A stretch of 64,000 bases of DNA. Origin: Buchnera aphidicola (Brachycaudus cardui). Its GTDB lineage: Bacteria; Pseudomonadota; Gammaproteobacteria; Enterobacterales; Enterobacteriaceae. The first letter of the stretch is position 1; every line of letters starts with the position of its first letter. The position numbers were made by a program, and so were the translations under genes. Below the pieces are notes generated by a model that was not told the origin of the DNA, did not search any database, and saw only the letters and a program-made list of their open reading frames with translations. Shown here piece after piece: positions 11,022-22,079 of this stretch. Location of the stretch: NCBI RefSeq assembly GCF_005081945.1, contig NZ_CP034879.1, forward strand, positions 166,476 to 230,475, given 5' to 3'.

Positions 11022-12539
11022 ATGTTACTTTCTTTATTAATTATCATTCCATTTTTTAGTAGTTTTTTTTCTTTTTTTTCTTATAATTTTAATAAAAACA
11101 TTCCTCGTTGGACTGCGTTAATAGGAACAATATCAACTTTATTAGTTGTTATAATACTTTTAATACAGGAGAATTATTGTTTTTTACAAGATAAACATTA
11201 TCCTAATTGGGATTATCAATTTATTATCCCTTGGATACCAAGTTTTGGTATTTCATTTAATATTGCAATTGATGGTTTATCTATTGTGATGCTTATTTTT
11301 GCTTCTTTATTATCAATGATAGCTATTGTTTGTTCATGGAATGAAATTAAAACAAAAGAAGGTTTTTTTTATTTTAATTTGATGCTGGTCTTTAGTGGTA
11401 TAATTGGTATTTTTATTTCTATAGATCTTTTTTTATTTTTCTTTTTTTGGGAAATTATATTAATTCCTATGTATTTTTTAATTGCATTATGGGGTTATAA
11501 AGATCAAAAAGAAAATAGTTGTCTTGCTGCTAATAAATTTTTTATATATGGACAAATTTCTGGATTAATATTGTTATCATCTATTTTATTATTAGTTTTT
11601 AACCATTATCAAATTACTCATATTATAACTTTTGACTATAATTTATTGCTACATGCATCTCTAAATCAATATGTAGAATATATTATTATGTTGGGATTTT
11701 TTTTCGCATTCGCTATAAAAATGCCTATTGTTCCATTCCATGGTTGGTTGCCAGATATGCATGTGCAATCTTCATCTTGTGGTTCAGTAGAGATCATTGG
11801 TATTTTATTAAAAACTGCTCCTTATGCACTTTTAAGGTATCATTTAGTTCTATTTCCTCATTCAATAGAAAAATTTGCTCCAGTTATAATGTTTTTAGGT
11901 CTTGTGAGTATATTTTATGGTGCTATTCTTGCTTTCGCTCAAACAAATATTAAACGTTTAATTGCTTATTCTTCTATCTCTCATATGGGATTAATCTTAA
12001 TTGCTATTTATAGTAATAATGAAATATCACTTCAAGGTGTGATAATTCAAATGTTATCTAATAGTGTATCTACTGCTGCTTTATGTATTTTATCTGGTCA
12101 ACTATATAAACGCTTGAAAACTCAAGATATGCGTCTAATGGGAGGATTATGGTCTTACGTATATTGGATTCCAGGTTTTACATTATTTTTTTCTCTAGCA
12201 AATTTAGGAATACCTGGAACAGGGAATTTTATTGGTGAGTTTCTGATTTTATCTGGTCTTTTTCAGTTTTATCCTCTTGTATCCATATTAGCTACAACTG
12301 GTATTGTTTTTTCTTCTATTTATTCTTTAAATATGATACACAAGATATTTTATGGTTCACCTACAAAAAATTTTCCAGTTTTCTTTGTAAATAAGCAAGA
12401 ATTATGGACAATAATAGTATTAATTTTTATGTTAGTTTTTTTAGGTTTAAATCCTCAGAAAATTATAGATACTTCGTATAATTCTATACATAATATTCAA
12501 AAAGAATTTAATTATTCTATTTTAAAGATAAGGTTGTGA
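11022..12539 (+). CDS. nuoM: NADH-quinone oxidoreductase subunit M (antiporter-like proton pump)
   Basis: Second antiporter-like subunit of the membrane arm. It shows the Mrp-type proton-translocation core: LFFFFWEIILIPMYFLIALWG, KMPIVPFHGWLPDMH, and NIKRLIAYSSISHMG. About 505 residues, against 509 in E. coli. GTG 11019 and ATG 11022 are adjacent in frame. ATG 11022 gives MLLSLLIIIPF, which aligns with the E. coli start, and AGGA lies 11 bases upstream; the GTG is possible. It is followed after 6 bases by nuoN. Confidence 0.96.
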   Translation: MLLSLLIIIPFFSSFFSFFSYNFNKNIPRWTALIGTISTLLVVIILLIQENYCFLQDKHYPNWDYQFIIPWIPSFGISFNIAIDGLSIVMLIFASLLSMIAIVCSWNEIKTKEGFFYFNLMLVFSGIIGIFISIDLFLFFFFWEIILIPMYFLIALWGYKDQKENSCLAANKFFIYGQISGLILLSSILLLVFNHYQITHIITFDYNLLLHASLNQYVEYIIMLGFFFAFAIKMPIVPFHGWLPDMHVQSSSCGSVEIIGILLKTAPYALLRYHLVLFPHSIEKFAPVIMFLGLVSIFYGAILAFAQTNIKRLIAYSSISHMGLILIAIYSNNEISLQGVIIQMLSNSVSTAALCILSGQLYKRLKTQDMRLMGGLWSYVYWIPGFTLFFSLANLGIPGTGNFIGEFLILSGLFQFYPLVSILATTGIVFSSIYSLNMIHKIFYGSPTKNFPVFFVNKQELWTIIVLIFMLVFLGLNPQKIIDTSYNSIHNIQKEFNYSILKIRL

Positions 12540-12545
12540 TTAGGA

Positions 12546-14018
12546 ATGACAACAAATTTACAACAATTAATAGCATTTTCGCCTTTTTTAATTGTACTAT
12601 TCACTGTAATAGCAGTTGTATTTTTTATTGCTTATAATAGAAATCATTGTTTTGTTTCTGTGTTTAGTTCACTCGGCTTAATATCTTCATTATCTTCATT
12701 ATATTTTTTAAATACTATTGTTCCAATAGATATCAATTGTTTATTTTATATTAATAATTATTCTATTTTTTATATTGGAATGATTATTATTGCGAGTATT
12801 AGCACATGTATTTTTGCATACCCATCGTTATTAAAATATCCATTTAATAAAGAAGAATTTTATTTACTGATACTTATATCTACATTAGGAGCTATGTCGT
12901 TAATCATTTCTAATCATATGGCCTCTTTTTTAGTCAGCATTGAACTAACATCTTTACCAATATTTGGTTTAATTGGTTATTCTAGTTATAAAAAACAGTC
13001 TTTAGAAGCTTCATTTAAATATGTTATTCTATCTGGTGTTACATCTAGTTTTTTATTACTTGGTATTGCTTGGGTGTATTCTATTTGTGGAAGTTTAAAT
13101 TTTATATCTATCAATAAAGCATTTAATATATTATCTTTGAGCGAAAAAACAGTCGTATTATTTGGTATTAGTATGATATTATTATCTTTATTATTTAAAT
13201 TATCTATTGTACCATTTCATTTATGGACTCCTGACGTTTATGAAGGCACCCCTGCTTTAGTATTATCTTTTTTTTCTACCGTGGGGAAAATTGCAACTTT
13301 TTATGTATTATTAAATTTATTGACATGTTTTTCTATTTCTGATCATAAAATATTATATTTTTTAATATCATTGTGTACTATTTTTTCGATGTTATTTGGT
13401 AATTTAATGGCTCTTTTTCAAAAAAATTTCAAGAGATTTTTAGGGTATTCATCAATATCACAAATGGGATATCTTTTTATAGTATTACTTGTATTAGATA
13501 ATAATTATATATTTTCTTTAGAAGCGAGTACTATATATTTGTTTGCTTATTTATTTAGTAATATAGTTTGTTTTGGTATTATTGATTTAATTTCTAGTTC
13601 AGATAAAAAAAATGATGCACATTTAATATCTTCATATCAAGGATTATTTTGGTCACATCCTATTTTATCTACTGTTTTAACACTTGTTCTACTATCTTTG
13701 GCAGGCATTCCAATAACTTTAGGATTTATAGGGAAATTTTATATATTATCAATTATTGTTAAAGAACATTTATGGATGATTGGTTTTTCATTTTTAGTCG
13801 CTACATTGTTAGGTGTTTATTGTTACTTGAGAGTTATTATTACTTTATACTCAAGTTCTTCATCATTATTTGTGCAAAAAGATTTAAAGATATTAAATAA
13901 TTTAGTATATACTCCTTCTAAAATAGTTATAGTTTTTTCAGGATTAATCTTATTAATATTAGGGATATATCCAAATCCATTGATTAGCTTACTAAAGCTA
14001 TCTTCATTATTTGAATAA
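12546..14018 (+). CDS. nuoN: NADH-quinone oxidoreductase subunit N (antiporter-like proton pump)
   Basis: Last gene of the nuo operon and third antiporter-like subunit, next to NuoK. Family blocks: LVSIELTSLPIFGLIGY with the essential Glu, FKLSIVPFHLWTPDVYEGTP, and FKRFLGYSSISQMGYLF. 490 residues, against about 485 in E. coli. Hydrophobic throughout, with no visible soluble domain. The start has TTAGGA just upstream. An alx-like gene follows within 50 bases on the same strand, so it may be read through from the nuo transcript. Confidence 0.96.
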   Translation: MTTNLQQLIAFSPFLIVLFTVIAVVFFIAYNRNHCFVSVFSSLGLISSLSSLYFLNTIVPIDINCLFYINNYSIFYIGMIIIASISTCIFAYPSLLKYPFNKEEFYLLILISTLGAMSLIISNHMASFLVSIELTSLPIFGLIGYSSYKKQSLEASFKYVILSGVTSSFLLLGIAWVYSICGSLNFISINKAFNILSLSEKTVVLFGISMILLSLLFKLSIVPFHLWTPDVYEGTPALVLSFFSTVGKIATFYVLLNLLTCFSISDHKILYFLISLCTIFSMLFGNLMALFQKNFKRFLGYSSISQMGYLFIVLLVLDNNYIFSLEASTIYLFAYLFSNIVCFGIIDLISSSDKKNDAHLISSYQGLFWSHPILSTVLTLVLLSLAGIPITLGFIGKFYILSIIVKEHLWMIGFSFLVATLLGVYCYLRVIITLYSSSSSLFVQKDLKILNNLVYTPSKIVIVFSGLILLILGIYPNPLISLLKLSSLFE

Positions 14019-14065
14019 TTACAAATATTTTTTTAAAAAAAATAGGATTGAGATTAGTGATTTAT

Positions 14066-15010
14066 ATGCATTCTATGAAATTACTTTGGAGTATTTTTTT
14101 TTTCTTAATTGTAATTATATTCATAATAGATCATTACATCTACAAAAAGAACAAAATACAAGAAAAATTTTTAAAAAAATCTTTTTTTTATTGTTTTTAT
14201 TGGTTTTTTTTATCTTTATTTTTCGTGATAATTTTTTGGTTTATTACGTATAAGAATCAAGGTCCTGCAATCGCTAATGAAAATATTATAATATTTTTTA
14301 CTGGATATTTATTAGAAATATTACTTTCAATTGATAATGTGTTTGTATGGTTTCTTATTTTTAAATCGTTAAAGATACCAAAAATTTTTCAAAGAAAAGT
14401 GTTGTTATATGGGATATGGAGTGCAGTAATACTGCGTGCTAGTATAATTTTTTATGGGCAAATATTATTTTCTAAATATCATTGGATATTATATTTTTTT
14501 GGTGTATTTTTTTTATTGACTAGCTTAAAAATGATTTTTTTTAATACTAAAAATAGTACGAAAGAAAAAAATATTAGAATGTTTTGGATTTCTAATGTTT
14601 TTAGAGTTTCTCACTGTATTGATAATAAAAAATTTTTTTTTATATCAGATAAAAAATTATTTATTACTCCTCTATTATTGTCTTTAATTATGATAGAGTT
14701 AAGTGATATTATATTTTCAATAGATAGCATTCCTGCCGTTTTTTTTATTACTGATAATTTTTTTATTATATTGACTTCAAATATCTTTGCAGTATTAGGA
14801 TTAAGATCTATATATTTTTTAATATCAGTTATTATAGAAAAATATCCTGAAATTGAATATGGATTATCAGGGGTATTAATATTTATTGCATTTAAAATAC
14901 TACTTGAAAAATTTTTTGTTATATCAACATTTCTTACATTATTAATAATATTAATAATACTAATTATTCCATGTATGATTAAAAGAATTTTATATTTTAG
15001 AAGACAGTAA
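14066..15010 (+). CDS. alx: TerC/Alx family integral membrane protein
   Basis: A TerC-family protein. The best match I recall is E. coli Alx (YgjT), linked to alkaline pH and manganese homeostasis. Conserved blocks: FFTGYLLEILLSIDNVFVW, VLLYGIWSAVILRA, ELSDIIFSIDSIPAVFFIT, NIFAVLGLRSIYF. The acidic residues in the two SIDN/SIDS motifs are the presumed metal-binding core. About 7-9 hydrophobic helices. The frame is open to TTG 14048, but AGGA there is only one base away; ATG 14066 (or 14075) looks better spaced. Length about 314, against 321. The E. coli gene has a long pH-responsive leader; only about 45 bases separate this gene from nuoN, so such a leader cannot be here. Function in the symbiont is unknown. 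Confidence 0.85.
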   Translation: MHSMKLLWSIFFFLIVIIFIIDHYIYKKNKIQEKFLKKSFFYCFYWFFLSLFFVIIFWFITYKNQGPAIANENIIIFFTGYLLEILLSIDNVFVWFLIFKSLKIPKIFQRKVLLYGIWSAVILRASIIFYGQILFSKYHWILYFFGVFFLLTSLKMIFFNTKNSTKEKNIRMFWISNVFRVSHCIDNKKFFFISDKKLFITPLLLSLIMIELSDIIFSIDSIPAVFFITDNFFIILTSNIFAVLGLRSIYFLISVIIEKYPEIEYGLSGVLIFIAFKILLEKFFVISTFLTLLIILIILIIPCMIKRILYFRRQ

Positions 15011-15046
15011 AAGTTTTTTATTTAAGATATAATATATTTTTTTATA

Positions 15047-15100
15047 AAAAGATTTTAGAATTATCATATAATATAATTATGATTATAATCTAAATCTTTT
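15047..15100 (+). terminator. possible imperfect terminator hairpin after alx
   Basis: AAAAGATTTTAGAATTAT and ATAATCTAAATCTTTT face each other and pair with two single-base bulges; AAAATTTTCATTTT follows. It sits in the 243-base spacer between alx and folC, where I see no gene. A very AT-rich stem, so a weak call. Confidence 0.3.
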
Positions 15101-15253
15101 AAAATTTTCATTTTATAAAAATAATTTTATCTATAAAAGTCATTTTTAGTCTATAAACATTTTATGTTTAGTGTTTTGAATAATTTATATATTTAAAAAA
15201 TATTTATATTTTTATTCCATTTTTTTGTTATGTAATATAATTATAAGAGTTAC

Positions 15254-16516
15254 ATGTATAATAACAATTCTTTATCTATGTGGTTAAAATATTTAGAAAA
15301 AATTGATAAAACAATAATCTTTAATCTTAATGAGTTAAAATCTATTGCTAAAAAATTAAACTTATTAAATTTTAAAGAGTTTATTTTTACTGTCGCAGGT
15401 ACTAACGGTAAAGGTACAACTTGTGCAATGTTAGAAACATTGCTTTTAAAATCAGGTTATAAAGTAGGATTGTACACTTCTCCTCATTTGATTAGTTATT
15501 TAGAACGGGTGAGAATTAATGGTTCTATTCTCAATGAAGAACAACATATTTCTTCTTTTAAATATATAGAATTAGTTAGATGCTCGACTGTATTAAGTTA
15601 TTTTGAATTTATCACACTAGCAGCATTAATGTTATTTAAACAATATTCATTAGATGTAATTATACTAGAAGTAGGTTTAGGTGGACGATTAGATGCTACT
15701 AATATTATTGATTCCGATTTATCTATCATTACTAATATAGGAATAGATCATACTTATATATTAGGAAAAAATCGTTTCAGTATTGCACGTGAAAAATCTG
15801 GTATTTTTAGAAAGAATAAAATTTCTGTAATTGGAGAAAAAAATATTCCAGATTCTATGAATCAAATAGCTAAAGAAAAAAAAACCATATTAAAAAAAAT
15901 TAATAAAGATTGGTCATGGAATAAAAAGAATAATCATTGGAATTTTATTCATTCGAATATTGAATTACATGGTTTACCTTTAACTCATATACCACTATCT
16001 AATACAGCTATTGCTTTATCTGCATTATATTATGCTGGTTTTAAAATTACTGAAGAAGTAGTAAGAAAATCTATTTCTACTGTAAATCTACCTGGTAGAT
16101 TTCAAATTATTTCTACTTTCCCATATATTATTGTAGATGTAGCTCATAATCCTCATGCCTCTTTATATTTATTTAAAAAAATAAATAATTTAAATTTGAC
16201 AGGAAAAATATATGCATTAGTAGGGTTTTTAAAAGATAAAGATATTACTGGAATTATTAATCCTTTTAAAAATACTATTAATTATTGGTATGCTGCACCT
16301 TTACAAACTAACCGTACTGCTACTATAGAACAATTAAAAAAATTTTTACCTTCAGATAATACTTTAGTATTGAATAGTATTTATGAATCTTATAAAATAA
16401 TACGTATATCATTAAAAAAACAAGATGCTATTTTAATATTTGGTTCTTTTTTAACGGTTTCAGAATTTATTTCCGCAAAAAATATAGAAGATAATGTAAA
16501 TATATCAAAAATATAA
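15254..16516 (+). CDS. folC: Folylpolyglutamate synthase / dihydrofolate synthase
   Basis: Adds glutamate to dihydropteroate and then to tetrahydrofolate. Mur-ligase fold: P-loop TVAGTNGKGTTCAML (around residues 46-58), the HLISYLERVRING segment, EVGLGGRLDATNI, TNIGIDHTYILG and the C-terminal DVAHNPHASLYLF. 420 residues, against about 422 in E. coli. A folC-cvpA pair with a 13-base gap is the E. coli order (minus dedD). The substrate-supplying folate genes are not in this window. ATG 15254 has GAG about 6 bases upstream. Confidence 0.95.
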   Translation: MYNNNSLSMWLKYLEKIDKTIIFNLNELKSIAKKLNLLNFKEFIFTVAGTNGKGTTCAMLETLLLKSGYKVGLYTSPHLISYLERVRINGSILNEEQHISSFKYIELVRCSTVLSYFEFITLAALMLFKQYSLDVIILEVGLGGRLDATNIIDSDLSIITNIGIDHTYILGKNRFSIAREKSGIFRKNKISVIGEKNIPDSMNQIAKEKKTILKKINKDWSWNKKNNHWNFIHSNIELHGLPLTHIPLSNTAIALSALYYAGFKITEEVVRKSISTVNLPGRFQIISTFPYIIVDVAHNPHASLYLFKKINNLNLTGKIYALVGFLKDKDITGIINPFKNTINYWYAAPLQTNRTATIEQLKKFLPSDNTLVLNSIYESYKIIRISLKKQDAILIFGSFLTVSEFISAKNIEDNVNISKI

Positions 16517-16529
16517 TTTTGGAAAATTT

Positions 16530-16982
16530 ATGTTTCTAATAGATTATATTATTGTTTTTACTGTTTTTATTTCAATTTTTTTAGGTTTATCACGTGGTTT
16601 TTTACAAGAATTTATTTCTTCTTTTTTTTGGTTTTTTAATTTTTATTTTTTTTATAAGTATTATTATTTTAGTTCTTTTTATATAAATGCTTTTCAAGAT
16701 ATTTTTTTTAAAAATAAAATTTTAATATTAATTATATTTTTTTTTATTATAAAAAAAATATTAAATTATGGTGTGCAAAAAATAATTAAAAAAATAAATC
16801 TTGTTTTTTTAAATATTATTTTAGGAGGTTTGTTTGGAATATTTCGTAGTTTTATATTAGTATTTCTATTTCTGTTAATTTTTAAACATTTTTCTAGTGC
16901 TCTAAGCTATTATACTTATATACAAAGTTCGTTTTTAATTAATGTTTTTTTTAAAATTACATACTTTTTTATTAATTTATAA
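16530..16982 (+). CDS. cvpA: CvpA family inner-membrane protein
   Basis: 150-residue, very hydrophobic protein with four membrane segments and a short GLSRGFLQEFISSFFW motif at residues 19-34 characteristic of CvpA (colicin V production protein). GGLFGIFRSFILVFL is the second recognisable block. E. coli CvpA is about 162 residues. Located directly after folC as in E. coli, but the usual downstream purF is missing. Composition is dominated by Phe, Ile, Leu and Lys, showing extreme AT drift. Its cellular role here cannot be read from the sequence. Confidence 0.85.
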   Translation: MFLIDYIIVFTVFISIFLGLSRGFLQEFISSFFWFFNFYFFYKYYYFSSFYINAFQDIFFKNKILILIIFFFIIKKILNYGVQKIIKKINLVFLNIILGGLFGIFRSFILVFLFLLIFKHFSSALSYYTYIQSSFLINVFFKITYFFINL

Positions 16983-17000
16983 TAATTCTTTTTTTAAAAA

Positions 17001-17045
17001 CTAAGCACATTTTTTATAAAATACAGAGGAGTATAGTGTGCTTAG
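17001..17045 (-). terminator. terminator of prs
   Basis: CTAAGCACA at 17001-17009 pairs perfectly with TGTGCTTAG at 17037-17045. On the minus strand the stem is followed at once by TTTTT. The loop is long (27 bases) but contains a smaller AT hairpin. It lies between the convergent cvpA and prs genes, in the right place to end prs transcription. Confidence 0.6.
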
Positions 17046-17078
17046 CATTGTATATATTAAATTAATATAAAAAATGTA

Positions 17079-18041
<963 letters not shown>

Positions 18042-18115
18042 TTATTATGTATTTTAAATCAATAGTATTTTTTATATTTCATCTTGAATAAATTATTGAT
18101 ATAAAAATATTTTTC

Positions 18116-19006
18116 TTAATTAATAAACAATATATTTTTTTTATAAAGCATATTATGTAATGGTGAAATATTAACACTTTTTGAGATAAATCCTTTCATA
18201 TTTTTAGGGATCAAAGCAAGAATTTTTTGTGCAGATTTTTTGTCACTAAATTCAGAAAAAATACAAGATCCTGTACCACTCATACGTGAAGGTGCATATG
18301 TAGATAGAATTGAAAGTAATTGTTTTATATGAATAAATTTTTGTATTACAAGATCTTGAAAATCGTTTTTAAAAGGCATCTTTAATAATATTTTGATAGG
18401 TTTTTTAGTGCTATTACTTTTCAATAAGGGATTTGAAAACATATTTTTTGTTAATATCTGAATATTAGGATATACAACTAAATACCATTTCTCTTTTTGT
18501 GTAATAGGATATAATATTTCTCCTATTCCTTCAATAACAGCTGTATGTCCCATAATAAAACCAGGTACATCTGTTCCTATTTTTAGACCAAATACAGATA
18601 GTTCTTCTAATGTAAATTGTGTATTCCATAATTGATTTAAAGCAATAAAAGTAGTTGCAGCATTAGAAGAAGCTCCTCCTAATCCACTTCCTAAAGGGAT
18701 TCTTTTTTTTAAAAATATTTTTGCTCCAAAATTAGTGTTGTGTATTTTACCGTAAAGTAATGCTTGTTCTTTTAATATTTGAGCTGCATGTATAATACTA
18801 TTTTTAATATTTATAAGAGATTGTTTTCTGGTAAATAGTTGAACATGACTAGTTTTATTAGGAACTATTGTTAGTGTATCTCCGTAATTAAGAATTTGGA
18901 ATAAGGTCTGTATGTAGTGATATCCATCTAGACGTATACCAGTCACGTATAAAAATAGATTAATTTTTGCAGGCGATGGCCATGTATATATCATTTTAAG
19001 ATTCAT
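18116..19006 (-). CDS. ispE: 4-diphosphocytidyl-2-C-methyl-D-erythritol kinase
   Basis: GHMP kinase of the non-mevalonate isoprenoid pathway. Key features: TWPSPAKINLFLYVTG near the N-terminus with the catalytic Lys, the ATP glycine loop PLGSGLGGASSNAAT (around residue 107), GTDVPGFIMG, and the C-terminal APSRMSGTGSCIF. 296 residues from ATG 19006; an inner ATG at 18994 would align better with the E. coli start and neither has a clear ribosome site. Upstream, prfA is divergent with 182 bases between; lolB and hemA, which flank these genes in E. coli, are absent. Confidence 0.94.
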   Translation of the reverse strand: MNLKMIYTWPSPAKINLFLYVTGIRLDGYHYIQTLFQILNYGDTLTIVPNKTSHVQLFTRKQSLINIKNSIIHAAQILKEQALLYGKIHNTNFGAKIFLKKRIPLGSGLGGASSNAATTFIALNQLWNTQFTLEELSVFGLKIGTDVPGFIMGHTAVIEGIGEILYPITQKEKWYLVVYPNIQILTKNMFSNPLLKSNSTKKPIKILLKMPFKNDFQDLVIQKFIHIKQLLSILSTYAPSRMSGTGSCIFSEFSDKKSAQKILALIPKNMKGFISKSVNISPLHNMLYKKNILFIN

Positions 19007-19188
19007 TTTTTTTATTAAAACAATGTTTTATATTAGTTTTATTAAAATTACAATAGAAATATTAAAAAATGATATAATTATTATAGTATAGTTATTTTAA
19101 TTTTTTTATATATGTTAAATTGTTAACATAAAATGTTTTTTGTTAATTAATAATTGTTTTAAAAAATTCTGATAAATGGAAAAATTTT

Positions 19189-20262
19189 ATGAATAATTCT
19201 ATTTTTAATAAATTACAATCTTTACGAAATCGTTATCAAGAAATTGAAATTATGCTTACTCAAAAAAATATTATATCAAATCGAGAGCGTTTAAAAACTT
19301 TATCTCAAGAATATTTAAAACTTTCTGAAATTGTAAAATATTTTATTAAATGGGAAAAAGTAGAAATTGATATTAAAAATATTCATTCTTTATTTGAAGA
19401 TCTAGAAATGCAAGATATAGCAGCAGAAGAACTATTAATATTTAAAGAAAAAAAGAAAACACTTGAAGATAAAATTTATAAATTATTATTACCTGAAGAT
19501 CCTAATGATAAAAATAGTTGTTTTATTGAGATTAGAGCTGCAACAGGTGGGGATGAATCTTCTATTTTTGCTGGTGAATTGTTTAGAATGTATACACGAT
19601 ATGCTGAATCGTATTCATGGAAAATAGGAATTGTTAATATTAGTGAGAGTGAAAAAGGAGGGTTTAAAGAAATAATTGCAAAAATTACAGGAAAAGGTGC
19701 TTGTGGTCGTTTAAAATTCGAATCTGGTGGTCATCGTGTACAAAGAGTTCCAGAAACAGAATCACAAGGAAGAGTTCATACATCAACATGCACTGTTGCC
19801 ATTATGCCTGTAGTTCCTAAAGAAGAAAAAGAAGAAATTAATATCTCTGATTTAAAAATAGATACTTTTCGTTCTTCTGGTGCTGGAGGTCAGCATGTTA
19901 ATACTACTGATTCTGCAATTCGAATTACTCATATTCCTACTGGACATGTAGTTGAATGTCAGGATGAACGATCACAACATAAAAATAAAGCGAAAGCATT
20001 ATCTATTTTATCTGCTCGTGTTTATGCTGCTAAATTAGAAAAAAGTCAAAAAGAAAATTCTTCTATGAGACGTATTTTATTAGGTAGTGGTCAACGTTCT
20101 GATAGAAATAGAACATATAACTTCCCTCAAAATAGAATTACAGATCATAGAATTAATCTTACTATATATAAATTAGATGAAGTATTACAGGGAAAACTAG
20201 ATTTATTAGTAGAACCAATTATTCAAGAGTATCAAGCTGATATGTTTTCTTCTTTGTCTTAA
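19189..20262 (+). CDS. prfA: Peptide chain release factor 1
   Basis: Recognises UAA and UAG stop codons and triggers peptide release. GGQ motif in [21 protein letters not shown] around residue 233; the codon-recognition region lies in the segment before it ([14 protein letters not shown]). 357 residues, against 360 in E. coli. The stop is only 7 bases from the prmC start, and PrmC methylates the GGQ glutamine, so the pair forms a functional unit. hemA, upstream of prfA in E. coli, is missing. Confidence 0.97.
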   Translation: MNNSIFNKLQSLRNRYQEIEIMLTQKNIISNRERLKTLSQEYLKLSEIVKYFIKWEKVEIDIKNIHSLFEDLEMQDIAAEELLIFKEKKKTLEDKIYKLLLPEDPNDKNSCFIEIRAATGGDESSIFAGELFRMYTRYAESYSWKIGIVNISESEKGGFKEIIAKITGKGACGRLKFESGGHRVQRVPETESQGRVHTSTCTVAIMPVVPKEEKEEINISDLKIDTFRSSGAGGQHVNTTDSAIRITHIPTGHVVECQDERSQHKNKAKALSILSARVYAAKLEKSQKENSSMRRILLGSGQRSDRNRTYNFPQNRITDHRINLTIYKLDEVLQGKLDLLVEPIIQEYQADMFSSLS

Positions 20263-20269
20263 TAAAAAT

Positions 20270-21112
20270 ATGAATATATTAAAATGGTTAAATAAAACTA
20301 TTAAAATATTGTCTTGTGTTGATAATCCTAAATATGAAGCTGAATTTTTATTGACTTACGTATCTGGATATAATCGTAGTTTTATTATAACTTCTGATAG
20401 AGTTGAATTAAGTCAAAAACAATATCAATATTTAAATTACTTAGTTTATCGTAGATCTTTAGGAGAACCTATAGCTTATATAATAGGAGAAAAAGAATTT
20501 TGGTCTTTGTCTTTACGTGTTTCATATGATACTCTTATTCCAAGACCTGATACAGAAATTTTAGTAGAACAAGTATTATTTAAAATTATTAATAATAAAT
20601 CGACGTTAATTCTTGATTTAGGTACTGGATGTGGAGCTATTGCTTTAGCTTTAGCGAAGTCTTGTGTGAACTGTTACGTTATTGGTGTTGATAAATCAAA
20701 AAAAGCACTTGATATTGCTCGAATTAATGCGTTGCAATTAAAAATAAAAAATGTTTCTTTCTTATTTAGCAACTGGTTTTCACATATAAATAAAAAATTT
20801 GATATTATTGTGAGTAACCCACCATATATTAGTAAAAAAGAAATTACATTGCTTAAAAAAGATATTTTTTTTGAACCGTTTGATGCTCTTATATCAGATA
20901 AGAATGGACTTTCAGATATTGAAAATATTATCCAACAAGCAAAAAAATATTTATTTATTGGAGGTTGGTTATTAATTGAACATGGATGGCAGCAAAAAAT
21001 ACAAGTACAATCTTTATTTAAAAAATATAATTTTTTTGAAATAGAATCTTATCAAGACTATGGAGGCAATGATCGTGTGACAATTGGAAGACATTTAATA
21101 AATAAAAATTAA
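20270..21112 (+). CDS. prmC: Release factor glutamine methyltransferase
   Basis: Methylates the glutamine of the GGQ motif of release factors, using S-adenosylmethionine. Rossmann-type SAM domain with LILDLGTGCGAIALALAKS (around residues 113-131) and the substrate motif SNPPYIS. An N-terminal helical bundle precedes it (residues 1-80). 280 residues, against 277. Immediately downstream of prfA, its target, and the start has only AATAAAAAT upstream, suggesting translational coupling rather than an independent site. Confidence 0.96.
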   Translation: MNILKWLNKTIKILSCVDNPKYEAEFLLTYVSGYNRSFIITSDRVELSQKQYQYLNYLVYRRSLGEPIAYIIGEKEFWSLSLRVSYDTLIPRPDTEILVEQVLFKIINNKSTLILDLGTGCGAIALALAKSCVNCYVIGVDKSKKALDIARINALQLKIKNVSFLFSNWFSHINKKFDIIVSNPPYISKKEITLLKKDIFFEPFDALISDKNGLSDIENIIQQAKKYLFIGGWLLIEHGWQQKIQVQSLFKKYNFFEIESYQDYGGNDRVTIGRHLINKN

Positions 21113-21223
21113 TTACTTTTTAAAAAAGTTTTTAAAAATAAAAACTATGTTGTTTTAACAATAAAAATGTTATATTTTAATATAAAATATATATTAATTA
21201 TATAAATACTTATTATAATTTGA

Positions 21224-22072
21224 ATGTTTAATTATTTAAAAAATATTAATATTACTAATAATATGAAAGCTTCTTCTAATATTGACTTTTCTACATTATC
21301 ACTTTTTGAATCTATGATTAAGGCTTCTCAAGTTATTCGAGAAGATTTTCCTACTATTTTCGTTCGATCTGAATTAAAACATAGAATACAAGAAGCGGAA
21401 TCTTATGTTGCATCTGAATATGAACCAAATCGACAATTAGAAAAATTGTTAGAATTATTTTATATTCATTGGAATTTTGGTGGTGCAAGTGGTATTTATC
21501 AACTTTCAGATACATTATGGATTGATAATGTACTGAAAACACGTCGAGGAACTGCGGTATCGTTAGGAATTCTATTCTTGCATATTGCTCAAGAATTAAA
21601 GTTACCATTAAATCCTGTTGTATTTCCTACTCAATTGATTTTAAGAGCAGATTGGATCAATAAAAAAAAATGGTTAATTAATCCCTTTAATGGAGATATA
21701 TTAGATCAGCATACATTAGAGGTTTGGTTGAAAGGTAATATCAGTCCAACAGCAGAATTATATGAAAATGATTTATATAAATCTGAACCTATTACTGTCA
21801 TTAGAAAAATGTTAGATACTTTGAAATCTGCATTAATGGAAGAAAAAAAAATGGAGCTAGCATTAAATGTTACTAATCTATTATTGCACATTGATCCTAA
21901 TGATCCATATGAAATTCGTGATAGAGGATTAATATATGCACAATTAGAATGTAATCATGTTGCTTTAACAGATTTAATTTATTTTGTAGAGCATTGTCCA
22001 GAAGATCCAATTAGCGAAATTATCAAAGTACAAATTCATTCTATTGAACAAAAAAAAGTAGTATTGCATTAA
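21224..22072 (+). CDS. sirB1: SirB1-like transglutaminase/TPR protein
   Basis: Matches the SirB1 (YchA) family. An N-terminal transglutaminase-like domain contains NFGGASGIYQLSDTLWIDNVLKTRRGTAVSLG in sections; the C-terminal part has TPR-like helices (LALNVTNLLLHIDPNDPYEIRDRGLIYAQLE). 282 residues, against about 269. The prfA-prmC-sirB1 order is that of enterics. Biochemical role unknown in any organism I can name, but retention in a reduced genome next to prmC is notable. The first ATG (21224) is used; an inner Met at residue 14 could also start. Confidence 0.85.
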   Translation: MFNYLKNINITNNMKASSNIDFSTLSLFESMIKASQVIREDFPTIFVRSELKHRIQEAESYVASEYEPNRQLEKLLELFYIHWNFGGASGIYQLSDTLWIDNVLKTRRGTAVSLGILFLHIAQELKLPLNPVVFPTQLILRADWINKKKWLINPFNGDILDQHTLEVWLKGNISPTAELYENDLYKSEPITVIRKMLDTLKSALMEEKKMELALNVTNLLLHIDPNDPYEIRDRGLIYAQLECNHVALTDLIYFVEHCPEDPISEIIKVQIHSIEQKKVVLH

Positions 22073-22079
22073 TTTTTAT

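Noticed and set aside
14011-14253. 80-residue plus-strand frame over the start of alx
   Set aside because: It is in a different frame from alx, overlaps its N-terminal helices and shows no conserved features.
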